Positions 45,114 to 63,393 are shown, numbered from the stretch's first letter. The stretch is 64,000 bases of DNA from Nitrospirota bacterium (GCA_021844275.1 JAKBTR010000050.1:69006-133005), one strand, 5' to 3'. The notes: generated from the letters alone by a model not told the origin. Translations and numbers: made by a program.

Positions 45114-45737
45114 TTAGGAGAAGCTGTTCTTATTGACGATAACGAAAGATCCGTTAGCTCCCGGAACCGCACCTTTAATAAAAAGAAGGTTAGCCTCGGG
45201 TTTAACCGCTACAAGTTTAAGATTTTTGACAGTTATTCTTTTGTCACCCATATGCCCTGGAAGCTTCTTGTTTTTGAGCACTCTAGAAGGGTATGCAGAG
45301 GAACCGATAGATCCCGGTTCCCGATGGAACATAGAACCATGGGTAGCATCACCACCTCTAAAATGGTGCCTTTTCATGACACCAGCAAATCCTTTTCCTT
45401 TGGATTGACCAGTTATATCGAGAGAATCCCCTTCTTTGAATATCTCGACAGTCAGAATGCTTCCTGGTGTTTGGGGTTGGGCATCAACTCGAACTTCGCG
45501 GATGTATCGATAAAGATTTTTTGCATATTTTTGTTGATGGCCTCGTTCCGGTTTATTCAAGTATTTTGGAGAAACTGGAAAATAGCCTATTTGAGCAGCG
45601 GAATATCCCTCTTTTTCAGGCGTTTTTACCTGCAATACTTCACAAGGTCCAGCTTCTACAATTGTGACAGAGACAGCTTGACCAGTCGGAAGGTAAATCT
45701 GGGTCATTCCCAATTTACGACCTAATAAAGTTTTCAA
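45114..45737 (-). CDS. rplC: 50S ribosomal protein L3
   Basis: 207 residues. TTG start with AGGAG eight bases upstream. [40 protein letters not shown] and [20 protein letters not shown] are hallmarks of L3. Follows rpsJ by 18 bp. Confidence 0.97.
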   Translation of the reverse strand: MKTLLGRKLGMTQIYLPTGQAVSVTIVEAGPCEVLQVKTPEKEGYSAAQIGYFPVSPKYLNKPERGHQQKYAKNLYRYIREVRVDAQPQTPGSILTVEIFKEGDSLDITGQSKGKGFAGVMKRHHFRGGDATHGSMFHREPGSIGSSAYPSRVLKNKKLPGHMGDKRITVKNLKLVAVKPEANLLFIKGAVPGANGSFVIVNKNSFS

Positions 45738-45755
45738 TCTCTTCGCTCCTACACC

Positions 45756-46061
45756 TTACAGCTTAATTTCGACATCAACTCCTGAAGGGAGCTCAAGTTT
45801 CATCAATGCGTCCACCGTTTCAGGGGTTGGCTCCAAAATATCTAAAAGTCGTTTATGCGTTCTCCGTTCAAATTGTTCCCTCGATTTTTTATCGACATGA
45901 GGAGAACGAAGAACTGTATATTTTTCGATTTTTGTAGGCAAAGGGATTGGGCCTTTTACTGTAGCTCCCGTTCTTTTTGCTGTAGAAACAATCTCAAGCA
46001 AGGATTGATCCAGGAGTCTGTAATCGTATCCTTTTAGACGAATCCGAATTTTTTGATCCAA
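45756..46061 (-). CDS. rpsJ: 30S ribosomal protein S10
   Basis: 101 residues. [40 protein letters not shown] and [16 protein letters not shown]10/NusE is also part of antitermination complexes with NusB. Directly follows tuf with a 29-bp gap and no visible promoter or leader. Confidence 0.97.
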   Translation of the reverse strand: MDQKIRIRLKGYDYRLLDQSLLEIVSTAKRTGATVKGPIPLPTKIEKYTVLRSPHVDKKSREQFERRTHKRLLDILEPTPETVDALMKLELPSGVDVEIKL

Positions 46062-46090
46062 GGTATTTCCTCCAAATCTAAAAAACTGAA

Positions 46091-47290
<1,200 letters not shown>

Positions 47291-47309
47291 TTCTAGGCTC
47301 CTTGAAGAA

Positions 47310-49388
47310 TTATTGTGCATTCGCCTTTGCTATGATTTCATCGCCAACAACTTTTGGGACCTGTTCGTAGGAATTAAATAGCATACTAAACAGACCTCTT
47401 CCTTGCGTCATGGAGCGGAGATCGGTTGCATATCCGAACATGCCGGCCAGTGGAACAAGGGCTTCGATTACCTGTGCACCCGAGCGGTTGTGCATTCCAA
47501 GGATTTTCCCTCTCCTGCTGTTCAGGTCGCCCATTGTGTCCCCTAAGTATTCTTCCGGCACAATAACTTCAACTTTCATTACTGGTTCAAGAATCGTCGC
47601 TTTGGCTTTTCTGACCCCATCTTTAACAGCCATTGATCCCGCAATCTTGAACGCCATTTCAGACGAATCTACATCGTGATATGAACCAAAAACCAAAGCT
47701 ACCTTAAGATCCACCACAGGGTATCCGGCAAGAACTCCTCCCTGGAGTGCTTCAACGACCCCTTTTTCAATAGCAGGAACATATTCTTTAGGAACAACCC
47801 CACCTACGATCTTGTTCTCAAAAACAAAACCCTGACCACGCTCCAAAGGCTCTATCTCGAGAACAACATGGCCATATTGTCCTCGCCCACCAGTCTGACG
47901 GATGTACTTACCCTCAGAAGAGACCGGAGCATTAATGGTTTCCCTATAGGCTACCTGGGGTTTACCAACATTCGCATCAACCTTAAATTCTCGCTTGAGT
48001 CGGTCAACGATGATTTCAAGATGGAGCTCACCCATACCGGAGAGAATCGTCTGTCCTGTTTCTTCGTCTGTATTGATCCGCAAAGATGGGTCTTCTTGAG
48101 AAAGCTTGCCCAATGAAAGAGAAAGTTTCTCTTGATCAGCCTTTGTCTTTGGCTCTATAGCAACAGAGATAACAGGTTCTGGAAAGTCAATAACCTCAAG
48201 TATGATTGGAGACGATTCATCACAGAGAGTGTCACCGGTCATGGAATTTTTAAGCCCTACAGCTGCAGCTATGTCTCCGGCAATGACTTCTTTAATGTCT
48301 TCCCGCTTATCGGCATGCATCAAAAGGAGCCTACCAATACGCTCTTTAACCTTCTTGGTAGAGTTATATATATACGAACCAGCTTCCAGCTTACCGGAAT
48401 AAACACGGATGAACGTTAATTGACCAACAAAGGGGTCTGTCATGATTTTGAAGGCGAGACCCGAAAAAGGTTCTGAATCACTCGCCTTTCGAGTCACTTC
48501 CGATTCCGTTTTGGGATCAATTCCGATAATATCTGGAACATCAACAGGGCTGGGAAGATAATCAATGACCGCATCCAAAAGCAACTGAATTCCCTTGTTC
48601 TTAAATGCTGCACCACAAAGAACAGGGGTACCTTTCATCGATATCGCTATCTTACGTAGCGCTGACTTGAGCTCTGAAGAGGAAATCTCATCACCATTCA
48701 GGAATTTCTCCATCAAGACATCGTCAAGCTCAGCAACGGATTCAACAAGCTTTTCTCTGTATTCGGCTGCCAGCTCTTTCATTTCATCAGGAATATCCCG
48801 AATGATATATTTTGCCCCAAGAGTTTCATCGTCATAAAAAATTCCGCGCATCTCCAACAAGTCGACAACACCCACAAATTCGGATTCCTTGCCAATCGGA
48901 ATTTGTACCGGAATCGGCCTCGCCTTGAGGCGGTCCACCATTGTCTGGACTGATGAATAAAAATCAGCACCAATGCGATCCATCTTGTTCATGAATGCAA
49001 TTCGCGGAACTCTGTATTTATCAGCCTGGCGCCAGACAGTTTCAGATTGAGGCTCAACCCCTTGCACGGAATCAAATACAGCAATTGCACCATCAAGGAC
49101 CCTCAGGGAGCGCTCGACTTCAATCGTAAAATCGACGTGCCCCGGAGTGTCAATGATATTGATCCGAGTGTCCTTCCAAAAGCAGGTTGTCGCAGCGGAT
49201 GTGATAGTGATTCCACGTTCGCGCTCCTGCTCCATCCAGTCCATGACCGTTGTACCCTCGTGGACCTCACCCATACGGTGGAGCATTCCTGTATAAAAAA
49301 GAATGCGCTCTGTTGTCGTCGTCTTTCCCGCATCAATATGGGCCATGATCCCTATATTTCGGGTCTTTTCAAGAGGGTACTGCCTCAC
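47310..49388 (-). CDS. fusA: Elongation factor G
   Basis: 692 residues, full length. GTPase motifs: [24 protein letters not shown] and NKMDRIG. Domain IV loop region GGRGQYGHV, then C-terminal [13 protein letters not shown]. Drives translocation. Between rpsG and tuf as in the str operon, 12 and 19 bp away. Confidence 0.97.
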   Translation of the reverse strand: MRQYPLEKTRNIGIMAHIDAGKTTTTERILFYTGMLHRMGEVHEGTTVMDWMEQERERGITITSAATTCFWKDTRINIIDTPGHVDFTIEVERSLRVLDGAIAVFDSVQGVEPQSETVWRQADKYRVPRIAFMNKMDRIGADFYSSVQTMVDRLKARPIPVQIPIGKESEFVGVVDLLEMRGIFYDDETLGAKYIIRDIPDEMKELAAEYREKLVESVAELDDVLMEKFLNGDEISSSELKSALRKIAISMKGTPVLCGAAFKNKGIQLLLDAVIDYLPSPVDVPDIIGIDPKTESEVTRKASDSEPFSGLAFKIMTDPFVGQLTFIRVYSGKLEAGSYIYNSTKKVKERIGRLLLMHADKREDIKEVIAGDIAAAVGLKNSMTGDTLCDESSPIILEVIDFPEPVISVAIEPKTKADQEKLSLSLGKLSQEDPSLRINTDEETGQTILSGMGELHLEIIVDRLKREFKVDANVGKPQVAYRETINAPVSSEGKYIRQTGGRGQYGHVVLEIEPLERGQGFVFENKIVGGVVPKEYVPAIEKGVVEALQGGVLAGYPVVDLKVALVFGSYHDVDSSEMAFKIAGSMAVKDGVRKAKATILEPVMKVEVIVPEEYLGDTMGDLNSRRGKILGMHNRSGAQVIEALVPLAGMFGYATDLRSMTQGRGLFSMLFNSYEQVPKVVGDEIIAKANAQ

Positions 49389-49400
49389 TGCTCTTGCCTC

Positions 49401-49874
49401 CTACCAGCGATAATGCGCAAATGCTTTGTTGGCCTCTGCCATTCTGTGAGTATCTTCTCTTTTCTTGACCGCACCACCTGTATTATTGGATGCATCAAGC
49501 AATTCTCCTGCAAGCTTTTCTTCCATCGAGTGGCCCGCACGCTTATAGGCGCTGTCAACAATCCACCTGAGCGCCAACGAAATTTTTCTATTTGGGCGAA
49601 TTTCAACAGGAACTTGGTATGAAGCTCCACCAACTCGACGAGACTTCACTTCCATTGCAGGCTTGACATTATCTATCGCTTGCTTAAACAGCTTCAATGA
49701 GTCTCCACCCGTCTTACTGGCCATAATATCGAGAGAATCATAAAGAATCTGCTCAGCGACGGATTTTTTTCCTTTTTTCATAATGACGTTAATTATTTTA
49801 GCAACAAGTCTGCTATTAAACTTCGCATCAGGAGCAACCTCTCTCCGATCGACACGCCCTGCACGTCTTGGCAT
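49401..49874 (-). CDS. rpsG: 30S ribosomal protein S7
   Basis: 157 residues. [20 protein letters not shown] start, [39 protein letters not shown] and [15 protein letters not shown] end. Organises the 30S head; str-operon repressor in E. coli. Confidence 0.97.
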   Translation of the reverse strand: MPRRAGRVDRREVAPDAKFNSRLVAKIINVIMKKGKKSVAEQILYDSLDIMASKTGGDSLKLFKQAIDNVKPAMEVKSRRVGGASYQVPVEIRPNRKISLALRWIVDSAYKRAGHSMEEKLAGELLDASNNTGGAVKKREDTHRMAEANKAFAHYRW

Positions 49875-49910
49875 TAACCATACCCCCGCAAACTAAAAGC
49901 CATTCTTGGC

Positions 49911-50285
49911 TTATTTCTTTGCCTTTTTGGCTCCATACTTGGAACGCCCCTGTTTCCTGTTCGCAACGCCGGCAGCATCCAGCGCACCACGGACAATATG
50001 ATACCGAACACCAGGAAGGTCCTTAACTCTTCCGCCCCTGACAAGAACTATCGAATGCTCCTGAAGGTTGTGTCCAACACCCGGAATATATGCAGTTACC
50101 TCGAATCCGTTTGTCATACGAACACGGGCTACTTTTCTGAGAGCAGAATTCGGCTTTTTCGGCGTGGTTGTATACACCCTGACACAGACACCTCTTCTCT
50201 GCGGACAACTTGTCAACGCAGGGCTTTTGCCTTTCGCAGCCATCTGCTTACGGCCTTGGCGCACAAGCTGATTAATTGTTGGCAC
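49911..50285 (-). CDS. rpsL: 30S ribosomal protein S12
   Basis: 124 residues, GTG start with AGGAGG four bases upstream. [30 protein letters not shown] (the lysine equivalent to K42/43) and [17 protein letters not shown] (K87/88 region). Both streptomycin-determining lysines are the wild-type residue. Decoding-centre protein. Confidence 0.97.
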   Translation of the reverse strand: MPTINQLVRQGRKQMAAKGKSPALTSCPQRRGVCVRVYTTTPKKPNSALRKVARVRMTNGFEVTAYIPGVGHNLQEHSIVLVRGGRVKDLPGVRYHIVRGALDAAGVANRKQGRSKYGAKKAKK

Positions 50286-50340
50286 AGTACCTCCTCGTTT
50301 TAGGACAACCGAAGCATTCTAATGATAATTTACAAGTGAG

Positions 50341-53300
50341 TCAAGATCCTGATTCGCTCAACTCTTTCGGCATTTCCTCTTCCATTTCACCAACGGCCGT
50401 CATTCGGAATTTTGGAAAACCTGTTCCTGCCGGGATCAGACGACCTACGATCACATTTTCCTTCAGTCCGACCAAGGCGTCCGTTTTTCCATTTATAGCC
50501 GCTTCTGTCAAAACTCTAGTCGTTTCCTGAAAGGATGCCGCAGAAATAAAGCTCTCAGTTGAAAGTGCCGCCTTTGTGATCCCCAAAAGCATAGAGCCAC
50601 CTTTTGCCGGAAGCTTTCCTTCCTGAACGATCTGGTCATTCACTTCCTCAAAAATTCCACGATCAACTTGACTGCCTACCAAGAAATCAGTGTCGCCGGG
50701 GTCATCTATCCTGACTTTACGAAGCATCTGGCGAACAATAACCTCAATATGTTTGTCATTGATAGATACGCCTTGAAGTCTATAAACTTCTTGCACTTCA
50801 TTTACCAGATATGTCATCAGGTCTTGGGGACCAAGGACATTCAGAATATCATGCGGGTTGACAGACCCATCCATCAATGGTTCACCAGCTTCAACCCAAT
50901 CATTTTCATGAACACTGACATGCTTCCCTTTCGGGATAATGTATTCCTTTTCCTCACCCTGTTCATTCTTTACAAGGATAACCCGGTTTGAACGTCCCTG
51001 TTTGCCATCTTTAAATTCAACGGTCCCCTCAATTTCCGTGATCACTGCCTGTTCTTTCGGCTTTCTGGCCTCAAACAATTCCGCCACACGAGGAAGACCG
51101 CCAGTGATATCCTTTGTTTTCGTGGATTCTCTTGGAATCTTGGCGATAACGTCACCTGTCGCAACATTTTCTTTTTCTTCCACCAGAATGTGCGCACCAA
51201 TCGGCAACGGATATTCTTTCCTTGACTTTGAACCAGTTTCACGAATCTCGATTCTCGGTCTCATGTTTTGTTTTGCATTGTCAATGATGACTCGGCTTTT
51301 TAGTCCCGATGCCTCGTCGATTTCTTCCCGCATGGTCACACGGTCCTGGATGTCGCGGAAAACGACCTGGCCACTGGCTTCTGTGAGAATTGGAGTGGAA
51401 AAAGGATCCCATTCGACCAATTTCGTACCAATAGAAACTTCGTTGCCGTCTTCGAGAAGAACACGCGCTCCGTACACAATCGAATAACGCTCTTTCTCTC
51501 TTCCGTCTAACCCGACAATCACCAACTTGCCATTTTTTGACATAGCAATATTGGCTCCCTCTTTGTTGCGAACCGTCGTTAAATTGTCATAACGGACTTT
51601 CCCGTCTCTCTTAGCCTCATGGATGGATTGCTTTGCAACTTGTGCAGTACCCCCGATATGAAAGGTTCTCATCGTCAGCTGCGTACCGGGTTCACCAATG
51701 GATTGTGCGGCGATAATTCCGATGGCTTCCCCTAGTTCCACCCGCTTTCCTGAACTCAGATCCCGTCCGTAACAAGCAGCACAGACTCCACGTCGAGTTT
51801 GACAAGTCAGGACAGACCTGATTTTTATGAGGTCGAGTCCGGATTCCTTGATACGTTCGACTTTTTCTTCATTAATTTCTTCACCGGCACCGACGACTAT
51901 CTCAGTCAACCTTTCCTGGCCCTTCATCACGGTGACAGCAATATCTTCAGCAGCAACCCGCCCCAGAATGCGCTCCTCCAGTGGTTCAATCGTTTCTCCA
52001 CCTTCAACAAGGGCGGTGACTTCAATGCCGTTTAATGTCCCGCAGTCCTCTTCCGTAATGATTACATCCTGGGCAACATCAACCAGTCTGCGGGTCAGAT
52101 AACCGGAGTTTGCAGTTTTGAGCGCAGTATCGGCCAGTCCTTTTCGAGCTCCATGCGTCGAAATAAAGTATTGAAGAACATTCAGACCTTCCCGGAAATT
52201 TGCGGTAATCGGGGTTTCAATAATTTCTCCGGAAGGTTTGGCCATCAAACCGCGCATACCACCCAATTGCCGGATCTGCTGAGCCGATCCCCTAGCTCCT
52301 GAATCCGCCATCATATAAATCGAGTTGAACCGAACGGGCGTCTCCCCTACGCTGACAGAAGTACCATTTTGCACGGCCAATTCTTCAGCTTTCAGTTCCT
52401 TCATCATTTCGTCTGCAACAAGCTCTGTCACTTGAGCCCACTTATCGATGACCTTGTTGTAACGTTCACCAGCGGTGATTAAACCCTCGTTGTACTGGTT
52501 TTCGATTTCCAAAACTTCAAGATTGGCTTTTTCAATGGCTTCCGATTTGTTCTTCGGAATTCTCATATCGCCAATCGCAATAGAAATACCTGATCGAGTG
52601 GCAAACTCAAAACCTATTTGTTTGATCCTGTCTAAAAAACCAACCGTTTCCTGTCTTCCGGATTTCCGAAAACATTGATCGATAAGATTTGTCAGGACTT
52701 TCTTCGTCATTTCTTTATTGACTTCGTCAAAACGAATCCCGACTGGAAGAATTCCAGAGAAGAGAACCCTTCCGACTGTCGTATCATAAGTTTTCATCTG
52801 TCCAGACACATCTGTCATACGAACCCGGATCCGGGCATGTGGTTCTACAACACCGGCATCATATGCAACCCGGACTTCTTCAGGCGAACTGAAAGAAAAG
52901 CCTTCGCCCTTGGATCCTTTGCGTTCCTTGCTAAGATAATAACAACCAAGAACCATGTCCTGAGTAGGAACCATGATCGGTTTACCATTTGCGGGAGACA
53001 AAATATTGTTGATGCTCATCATCAAAACCCTGGCTTCCAGCTGGGCTTCTACCGACAACGGAACATGGACCGCCATCTGGTCCCCATCAAAGTCCGCATT
53101 GAACGCAGCACAAACAAGCGGGTGCAGTCGAATAGCTTTTCCTTCAACCAGAACGGGATCAAATGCTTGAATACCAAGCCTATGAAGAGTTGGTGCCCGG
53201 TTAAGCAGAACCGGGTGCTCCTGAATCACTTCATCAAGAATATCCCAAACTACCGGATCCTCTTTCTCGACCTTTTTCTTTGCTGTCTTGATATTGCTGA

Positions 53301-55098
53301 CCAAGCCTCGGGATTCCAGTTTTTGAAAAATAAACGGCTTGAACAATTCAAGTGCCATTTTTTTGGGCAGCCCGCACTGGTTAAGCTTGAGTTCCGGCCC
53401 GATAACAATCACACTTCTTCCAGAATAATCGACTCGCTTACCCAGAAGGTTCTGGCGGAACCGCCCCTGTTTGCCCTTTAGCATGTCAGAGAGAGATTTG
53501 AGTGGTCGCCTGTTTGCCCCTCGGATGACTCTGCCTCTGCGTCCATTGTCAAAAAGAGCATCAACCGCTTCCTGCAACATCCGGATCTCATTGTGTATGA
53601 TCAACTGTGGTGTCGGTGAAGATACATCAAGCAATCTTTTAAGACGATTATTCCGATTTATCACTCGCCGGTATAGATCGTTCAGATCCGAAGTAGCAAA
53701 ACGGCCTCCATCCAATGGAACCAAAGGTCTGAGATCGGGAGGAAGAACCGGAATAACATCAAGGATCATCCATTCCGGCCGGTTTCCCGATTTCCGGAAA
53801 GCCTCGACTATCTTGAGTCTTTTGGATATTTTTTTCTTACTTGCCGAGCTGACTGCCGGATCCAGCATCTGAGCGTGCATCTCTGTTGCAAGCTCTTCGA
53901 GCTTCAAATTTCTGAGAAGCGTTCTGATAGCTTCCGCTCCAATCTCACCTTTCATGTTCGATCGAGGAAAATCCCTCTTGTACCGTTCAAACTCTTCTTT
54001 TGAGATCGGGCGATGCCTCTTGAAATCAAGTTCAAGATCTTCACGCATCTTGTCAAAAGAAGAGGATGTCTTATGGAGATTGGACAGTTGATCTTCCTCT
54101 AGGACAATCAGAAGAAGATCTGTTTTAAGAGTGACATCCGAAAGCTTCCCACCGCCACGATGAAGGATGTCTCCCGTATCCTTTGAATAGAAATCCAGGG
54201 AAAGAGGGTTGCGGAACTTGATTTTGATACCGTCCTGAGTTTCTCCTCCGGATGCTCCGGCATCCTTGGACTTGCTTTTCTTTGACCTTCCCTTTTCTTC
54301 GTGTGATGCATAAAGGGATGCCCATTCCTCAAATTGACCAACTTCTCTTTCAACAACGGCAATTACCGGCAAGGTTTCATTGTCTTTCAGGAAATCTTCC
54401 GTTACAGGATCCGTTAGCTTTGTCGTTTCACCTTTTAACGGAGAAATCCGGTAAACACCCTTTGCATTTTTCTGGAGGATTGAACGGATCTGACTATTTT
54501 TTGCTTGATCTATCTGAGCAAGAATGTCCCCCAGATCTGTAATGACATAAGACTCAAAGTAGAGTATCTGGTCCAAGTCTTTGATCGTCATATCAAGCAG
54601 GTTCCCGATCCTTGAGGGAAGCCCCTTCAAAAACCAGATATGTGCAACCGGAGCCGCCAATTCGATATGTCCCATCCGCTCACGTCGAACCTTGCTTTGA
54701 ATGACTTCGACACCGCATTTATCACAAATAACACCACGGTGTTTCATCCTCTTGTATTTCCCGCAATTACATTCCCAGTCTTTTACAGGTCCAAAGATTT
54801 TTGCGCAGAAAAGGCCGTCCCGTTCAGGCTTAAAAGAACGGTAATTGATTGTTTCGGGCTTTTTAACTTCTCCAAAAGACCATGAGCGAATTTTCTCAGA
54901 AGATGCCAGCATGATTTTCAAAGCCGAAAAAGACATCACTTCGGCTTCAATTCGCAACGGGTGAGCATGCCGATGATGAGAACCTCCAGAATAATGCTCT
55001 TCATCAATCATGCCTGAATTCGTAGAGACAGAGAGCATATCCCTGTCTATTCCCGATTCGGAAATTTGATTTATCTCACCCTTAAAATCGTTTGACAT
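50341..55098 (-). CDS. rpoC: RNA polymerase beta' subunit with clamp insertion
   Basis: 1585 residues, about 180 longer than the E. coli protein. Zinc-1 site [19 protein letters not shown] (about 110-128), catalytic [12 protein letters not shown] (about 667-678), zinc-2 cysteines (EDCG and [12 protein letters not shown]), trigger loop MRTFHIGG followed by an SI3-like insertion. Two additions stand out. One is a 55-residue N-terminal tail with a histidine cluster (SHHRHAHP). The other is about 165 extra residues (about 195-365) between [12 protein letters not shown] and [10 protein letters not shown], in the clamp. Starts one base after the rpoB stop. Confidence 0.97.
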   Translation of the reverse strand: MSNDFKGEINQISESGIDRDMLSVSTNSGMIDEEHYSGGSHHRHAHPLRIEAEVMSFSALKIMLASSEKIRSWSFGEVKKPETINYRSFKPERDGLFCAKIFGPVKDWECNCGKYKRMKHRGVICDKCGVEVIQSKVRRERMGHIELAAPVAHIWFLKGLPSRIGNLLDMTIKDLDQILYFESYVITDLGDILAQIDQAKNSQIRSILQKNAKGVYRISPLKGETTKLTDPVTEDFLKDNETLPVIAVVEREVGQFEEWASLYASHEEKGRSKKSKSKDAGASGGETQDGIKIKFRNPLSLDFYSKDTGDILHRGGGKLSDVTLKTDLLLIVLEEDQLSNLHKTSSSFDKMREDLELDFKRHRPISKEEFERYKRDFPRSNMKGEIGAEAIRTLLRNLKLEELATEMHAQMLDPAVSSASKKKISKRLKIVEAFRKSGNRPEWMILDVIPVLPPDLRPLVPLDGGRFATSDLNDLYRRVINRNNRLKRLLDVSSPTPQLIIHNEIRMLQEAVDALFDNGRRGRVIRGANRRPLKSLSDMLKGKQGRFRQNLLGKRVDYSGRSVIVIGPELKLNQCGLPKKMALELFKPFIFQKLESRGLVSNIKTAKKKVEKEDPVVWDILDEVIQEHPVLLNRAPTLHRLGIQAFDPVLVEGKAIRLHPLVCAAFNADFDGDQMAVHVPLSVEAQLEARVLMMSINNILSPANGKPIMVPTQDMVLGCYYLSKERKGSKGEGFSFSSPEEVRVAYDAGVVEPHARIRVRMTDVSGQMKTYDTTVGRVLFSGILPVGIRFDEVNKEMTKKVLTNLIDQCFRKSGRQETVGFLDRIKQIGFEFATRSGISIAIGDMRIPKNKSEAIEKANLEVLEIENQYNEGLITAGERYNKVIDKWAQVTELVADEMMKELKAEELAVQNGTSVSVGETPVRFNSIYMMADSGARGSAQQIRQLGGMRGLMAKPSGEIIETPITANFREGLNVLQYFISTHGARKGLADTALKTANSGYLTRRLVDVAQDVIITEEDCGTLNGIEVTALVEGGETIEPLEERILGRVAAEDIAVTVMKGQERLTEIVVGAGEEINEEKVERIKESGLDLIKIRSVLTCQTRRGVCAACYGRDLSSGKRVELGEAIGIIAAQSIGEPGTQLTMRTFHIGGTAQVAKQSIHEAKRDGKVRYDNLTTVRNKEGANIAMSKNGKLVIVGLDGREKERYSIVYGARVLLEDGNEVSIGTKLVEWDPFSTPILTEASGQVVFRDIQDRVTMREEIDEASGLKSRVIIDNAKQNMRPRIEIRETGSKSRKEYPLPIGAHILVEEKENVATGDVIAKIPRESTKTKDITGGLPRVAELFEARKPKEQAVITEIEGTVEFKDGKQGRSNRVILVKNEQGEEKEYIIPKGKHVSVHENDWVEAGEPLMDGSVNPHDILNVLGPQDLMTYLVNEVQEVYRLQGVSINDKHIEVIVRQMLRKVRIDDPGDTDFLVGSQVDRGIFEEVNDQIVQEGKLPAKGGSMLLGITKAALSTESFISAASFQETTRVLTEAAINGKTDALVGLKENVIVGRLIPAGTGFPKFRMTAVGEMEEEMPKELSESGS

Positions 55099-55099
55099 C

Positions 55100-60256
<5,157 letters not shown>

Positions 60257-60617
60257 CGTTGGTTTCCTCATTAATATTCCGTAGAAAATCAATCGTCCCA
60301 GAAAGGCGAGAGTCCGATTCCTATCACTAGAATAATCGTTTTGCCAACTAAACCGGCTGCTGTTGAAGGCTCAGGGAAATGTGACTTCCCGAATCAATTT
60401 GGTTCGGGTACTCGGAAAGTGTAGGTTGTGCAATGGCAAAAGGCGGTATAGATTACACCTAACTGAAGAAGCGGAAACGCAGTAACTTTTTTTCTCAAAT
60501 AGGGAAGAATTTGACGCATCATGGATAGGATCTTGTTCTCCAAATGAAAATGCAGGGTTGACAAAGATTAGGATCAACCCTGCGACACTTCAAAAACAAA
60601 AATTGGTAATTGCCGGG
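60257..60617 (-). promoter_or_regulatory. Structured rplL-rpoB intergenic region with two stem-loops
   Basis: No gene fits here. On the transcribed strand the region contains a perfect 10-bp stem (60552-60561 with 60574-60583, arms GCAGGGTTGA and TCAACCCTGC, 12-base loop) 35 bases after the rplL stop. A 6-bp stem (60388-60393 with 60403-60408, CCCGAA/TTCGGG) lies further on. No U-tract follows the first hairpin, so it fits a partial attenuator or RNA-processing site better than a full terminator. No promoter is convincing. In E. coli the same interval carries an attenuator and an RNase III site. Confidence 0.55.
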
Positions 60618-61004
60618 TTACTTGACCTCGACTTCGGCACCAGCAGCTGTAAGTTTTTCTTTCATCGAAGCGGCTTCTTCTTTGGTCGCACCAGTTTTCA
60701 AAGGCTTCGGAGCACCCTCTACGAGGTCCTTGGCCTCTTTCAGACCGAGACTGGTCAATTCCCGCACAACTTTAATGATGTTGATCTTCTTGTCCGCCGG
60801 AGCAGACTTCAGGATGACGTCAAATTCTGTTTTCTCTTCCGTGGCGGCTGCCGCGCCAGATGCCGCAGGAGCTGCCGCTACCGCTACAGGAGCTGCCGCA
60901 GAAACACCAAACTTTTCTTCCATATTCTTGATCAGTCCAACAAGTTCGAGAACAGTAAGATTTTCAATACCGGTCAGAATTTCATCAACAGTCATTTTCG
61001 ACAT
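60618..61004 (-). CDS. rplL: 50S ribosomal protein L7/L12
   Basis: 128 residues. The N-terminal dimerisation helix is followed by an alanine-rich hinge ([15 protein letters not shown], about 35-55). The C-terminal factor-binding domain has [20 protein letters not shown] and [14 protein letters not shown]. Binds EF-Tu and EF-G as a multimer on the L10 stalk. Confidence 0.97.
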   Translation of the reverse strand: MSKMTVDEILTGIENLTVLELVGLIKNMEEKFGVSAAAPVAVAAAPAASGAAAATEEKTEFDVILKSAPADKKINIIKVVRELTSLGLKEAKDLVEGAPKPLKTGATKEEAASMKEKLTAAGAEVEVK

Positions 61005-61053
61005 CTGAGAGAACCCTTTCTGAGTTATTCTTGAGCTATAGGATATTGTTAAC

Positions 61054-61104
61054 GCGGAAGAACATCTTCCGCTGATGGGGAAAGGTTGTTGCTTTTAAAG
61101 CAAC
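61054..61104 (-). promoter_or_regulatory. Tandem hairpins between rplJ and rplL
   Basis: Two consecutive inverted repeats: GTTGCTTT/AAAGCAAC (61088-61104), six bases after the rplJ stop, and GCGGAAGA/TCTTCCGC with a 3-base loop (61054-61072). Neither is followed by a U-run. Their place, before the gene whose product is needed in several-fold excess over L10, suggests mRNA stabilisation or processing. Confidence 0.5.
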
Positions 61105-61109
61105 GCAAA

Positions 61110-61637
61110 TCATCCTTTCGTCTTCGAATATTCGCTCAGACCATAAACAAGCTTCTGAACAACCTGATTGAGACCCTGGGTTGTTTTGGCCAAAGGAGAG
61201 GAAAGAAGTCCTAGAAGTTGGGCATACAGGGTTGCCCTGTCAGGAATACGGGAGATCTCTGCAAGCGCAGGAGCTTCCAATCTTTGCCCTTCAAATACAC
61301 CGGCCTTTATCAAAAAGGCTCCATTGCCCTTCGTTGCATAATCGACAAATGCCTTCAAGGCCCCAATAGCATTTTTCTCTTCCTGGACAATCAAAACACC
61401 AACCGCTTCTTTAAAATCTTTATCTAACACCTGCGCGATTGTTCCCTTTGTCGCGATCTTGGCCAAAGTATTCTTGTAGATTGTAAACTCTGCACCTTTT
61501 GCGCGAAGATCTCGACGAAGATTCGTCAAGGCAGTGACCGAAAGTCCTTCGTATTTGGCAATAACCATCAGTTGAGCCGACTGAGCTCTTTGATTCAATT
61601 TGGTAATCTGGATAGTCTTCTGAGCCTTGGTTGCCAT
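61110..61637 (-). CDS. rplJ: 50S ribosomal protein L10
   Basis: 175 residues. KYEGLSVTALTNLRRDLRAK and YKNTLAKIATKG form the RNA-binding domain, and the C-terminal helix binds L7/L12 dimers. Two adjacent ATGs overlap the rplA stop (ATGATG); the second has the better spacing (seven bases) from GAGG. Because it overlaps rplA, there is no room for the usual L10 autoregulatory leader. Confidence 0.95.
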   Translation of the reverse strand: MATKAQKTIQITKLNQRAQSAQLMVIAKYEGLSVTALTNLRRDLRAKGAEFTIYKNTLAKIATKGTIAQVLDKDFKEAVGVLIVQEEKNAIGALKAFVDYATKGNGAFLIKAGVFEGQRLEAPALAEISRIPDRATLYAQLLGLLSSPLAKTTQGLNQVVQKLVYGLSEYSKTKG

Positions 61638-62335
61638 CATCCTACCTCTTTCAGGATGGAATTCACATCAATAGTTACACCAGGGCCCATTGTTGTAGAG
61701 ATAACGGCCTGACGAATATATTTCCCTTTGGAAGTCTGTGGCTTGGCTTTCGCAATAGCCGAAAATGCTGTCATCAGGTTTTCTCGAATTTGTGCCCCTT
61801 CAAAAGAAACCCGACCGACAGGAAAGTGAAGGACTCCTCCTTTGTCGGACTTGAACTCCACCTTGCCCTGTTTTGCTTCCCGAACTGCCCGACCTACATC
61901 GAAAGTCACGGTACCGGTTTTTGGGTTAGGCATCAGTCCCCTGGGACCAAGGACCTTACCAAGTTTTCCGACCATTCCCATCAGGTCCGGAGTCGCAATG
62001 ACAGTATCGAAGTCGAGCCACCCATCCTGAATACGGGCAACAAGATCGTCGGCGCCCACGTAATCGGCCTTCTCCGTTAACGCCTCTGCTTCTTTTTCCC
62101 CTTTGGCAAAGACCAGAACACGCACTTTTTTTCCAATACCGTGAGGAAGAAGAACCGCTGCCCGAACCATCTGATCGGAATGACGGGGATCGACACCAAG
62201 ATTCACAGCAATATCAACAGATTCATCGAAAGCCGAAAACTTGATCTCTTTAATCAGCGAGATTGCATCATCAACGGAATAAAGCTTTTTTTCGACTCGA
62301 CTTCTTGCCAGTTTAATCTTTTTTCCTTCTGACAT
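61637..62335 (-). CDS. rplA: 50S ribosomal protein L1
   Basis: 232 residues. Has the L1 signatures [49 protein letters not shown] and [13 protein letters not shown]. Forms the L1 stalk that helps release deacylated tRNA. Ends inside the rplJ start. Confidence 0.97.
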   Translation of the reverse strand: MSEGKKIKLARSRVEKKLYSVDDAISLIKEIKFSAFDESVDIAVNLGVDPRHSDQMVRAAVLLPHGIGKKVRVLVFAKGEKEAEALTEKADYVGADDLVARIQDGWLDFDTVIATPDLMGMVGKLGKVLGPRGLMPNPKTGTVTFDVGRAVREAKQGKVEFKSDKGGVLHFPVGRVSFEGAQIRENLMTAFSAIAKAKPQTSKGKYIRQAVISTTMGPGVTIDVNSILKEVG

Positions 62336-62379
62336 TTTCCTGCCCTTGCAAAAACGTTAAAATCGCATGCCAGTAAAGA

Positions 62380-62805
62380 TCATCCCTCTATGGTGATCCC
62401 CATGCTCCTGGCTGTACCTTCAATAATTCTTGCAGCGTGATCGACGTCATATGCATTTAAATCAGGAAGTTTTTGTTTGGCAATTTCCATCAGTTTTGCT
62501 CGAGAAAGAGTTGCCACTTTCTCCTTGTTTGGGGTCTTTGAACCTTTTGGAACAGCTGCCGCTTTTTTTAATAGATCTGAAGCGGGGGGAGTTTTGGTTA
62601 TAAAAGTAAAAGACCTGTCCTTGTATACGGTGATCAGAACCGGAATGACAGAGTCTCCCATCGTTTGGGTGCGAGCATTGAATTGCTTGCAGAACTCCAT
62701 GATATTGACACCATGCTGACCAAGAGCAGGTCCGACAGGAGGGGACGGGTTGGCCTTTCCAGCCGGGAGTTGAAGCTTGACATAGCCTGTTATTTCTTTT
62801 GCCAT
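62380..62805 (-). CDS. rplK: 50S ribosomal protein L11
   Basis: 141 residues. [39 protein letters not shown] and the C-terminal GTARSMGI. Binds the GTPase-associated centre and is the thiostrepton site. Confidence 0.97.
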   Translation of the reverse strand: MAKEITGYVKLQLPAGKANPSPPVGPALGQHGVNIMEFCKQFNARTQTMGDSVIPVLITVYKDRSFTFITKTPPASDLLKKAAAVPKGSKTPNKEKVATLSRAKLMEIAKQKLPDLNAYDVDHAARIIEGTARSMGITIEG

Positions 62806-62838
62806 TTTAATCCCTTGTCTTAGACAATTTAACCGAAG

Positions 62839-63393
62839 TTACAATCTCTCAACCTGCAGGAAATCAAGCTCAACAGGAGTTTGCCGCCCAAAAATACTGA
62901 CCAGCACCTTGAGTTTTCCATGATCATTATCAACATCCGAAATCATCCCGGAAAATCCCTGGAATGGACCATCTGTAATCCGAACAGTTTCAGATTCAGA
63001 AAAGTGTTGCGATGGAGAAGGCATCGCCGTTCCAGACTCGATCCTGTCAAACAGTTCCGCAACCTCCCGGTTTGACATCGGGATTGGATTTGCCCCATTC
63101 CCCAGGAAGCCTGTAACCTTAGGAGTCGATAGAATAAACTGGATTGCCTCTTCGGTCGGCTCCATCTCAACCAGCACGTAACCAGGAAAAACCTTCCTTG
63201 AAGAAACCTTCTTTTTACCTTCCTTCAGTTCTGTCACATTCTGAATCGGAACAACAACCTGACCCACAACATCTGACAGATCTTTTAGGACAACCCTCTC
63301 CTCTATACTTGTCTTAACCCTGTTCTCAAAACCTGCATAAGTATGAATAACATACCAATTTTTCTTGTTGTCCAACTCTTTTTCCTGCCACAT
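62839..63393 (-). CDS. nusG: Transcription termination/antitermination protein NusG
   Basis: 184 residues from the ATG at 63393 (AAGGTGG eight bases upstream; a GTG four codons earlier overlaps that site). NGN domain: WYVIHTYAGFENRVKTSIEE and VFPGYVLVEME; KOW domain at the end (GPFQGFSGMISDVD). Couples RNA polymerase to the ribosome and Rho. Confidence 0.96.
   Translation of the reverse strand: MWQEKELDNKKNWYVIHTYAGFENRVKTSIEERVVLKDLSDVVGQVVVPIQNVTELKEGKKKVSSRKVFPGYVLVEMEPTEEAIQFILSTPKVTGFLGNGANPIPMSNREVAELFDRIESGTAMPSPSQHFSESETVRITDGPFQGFSGMISDVDNDHGKLKVLVSIFGRQTPVELDFLQVERL

Noticed and set aside
52675..53481. Plus-strand open frame of 268 codons inside rpoC
   Set aside because: Opposite the catalytic core of beta'; no recognisable protein features.
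60388..60583. Rho-independent terminators after rplL
   Set aside because: Stable stems exist but lack a following U-tract, and rpoB downstream must be transcribed; treated as attenuator or processing elements.
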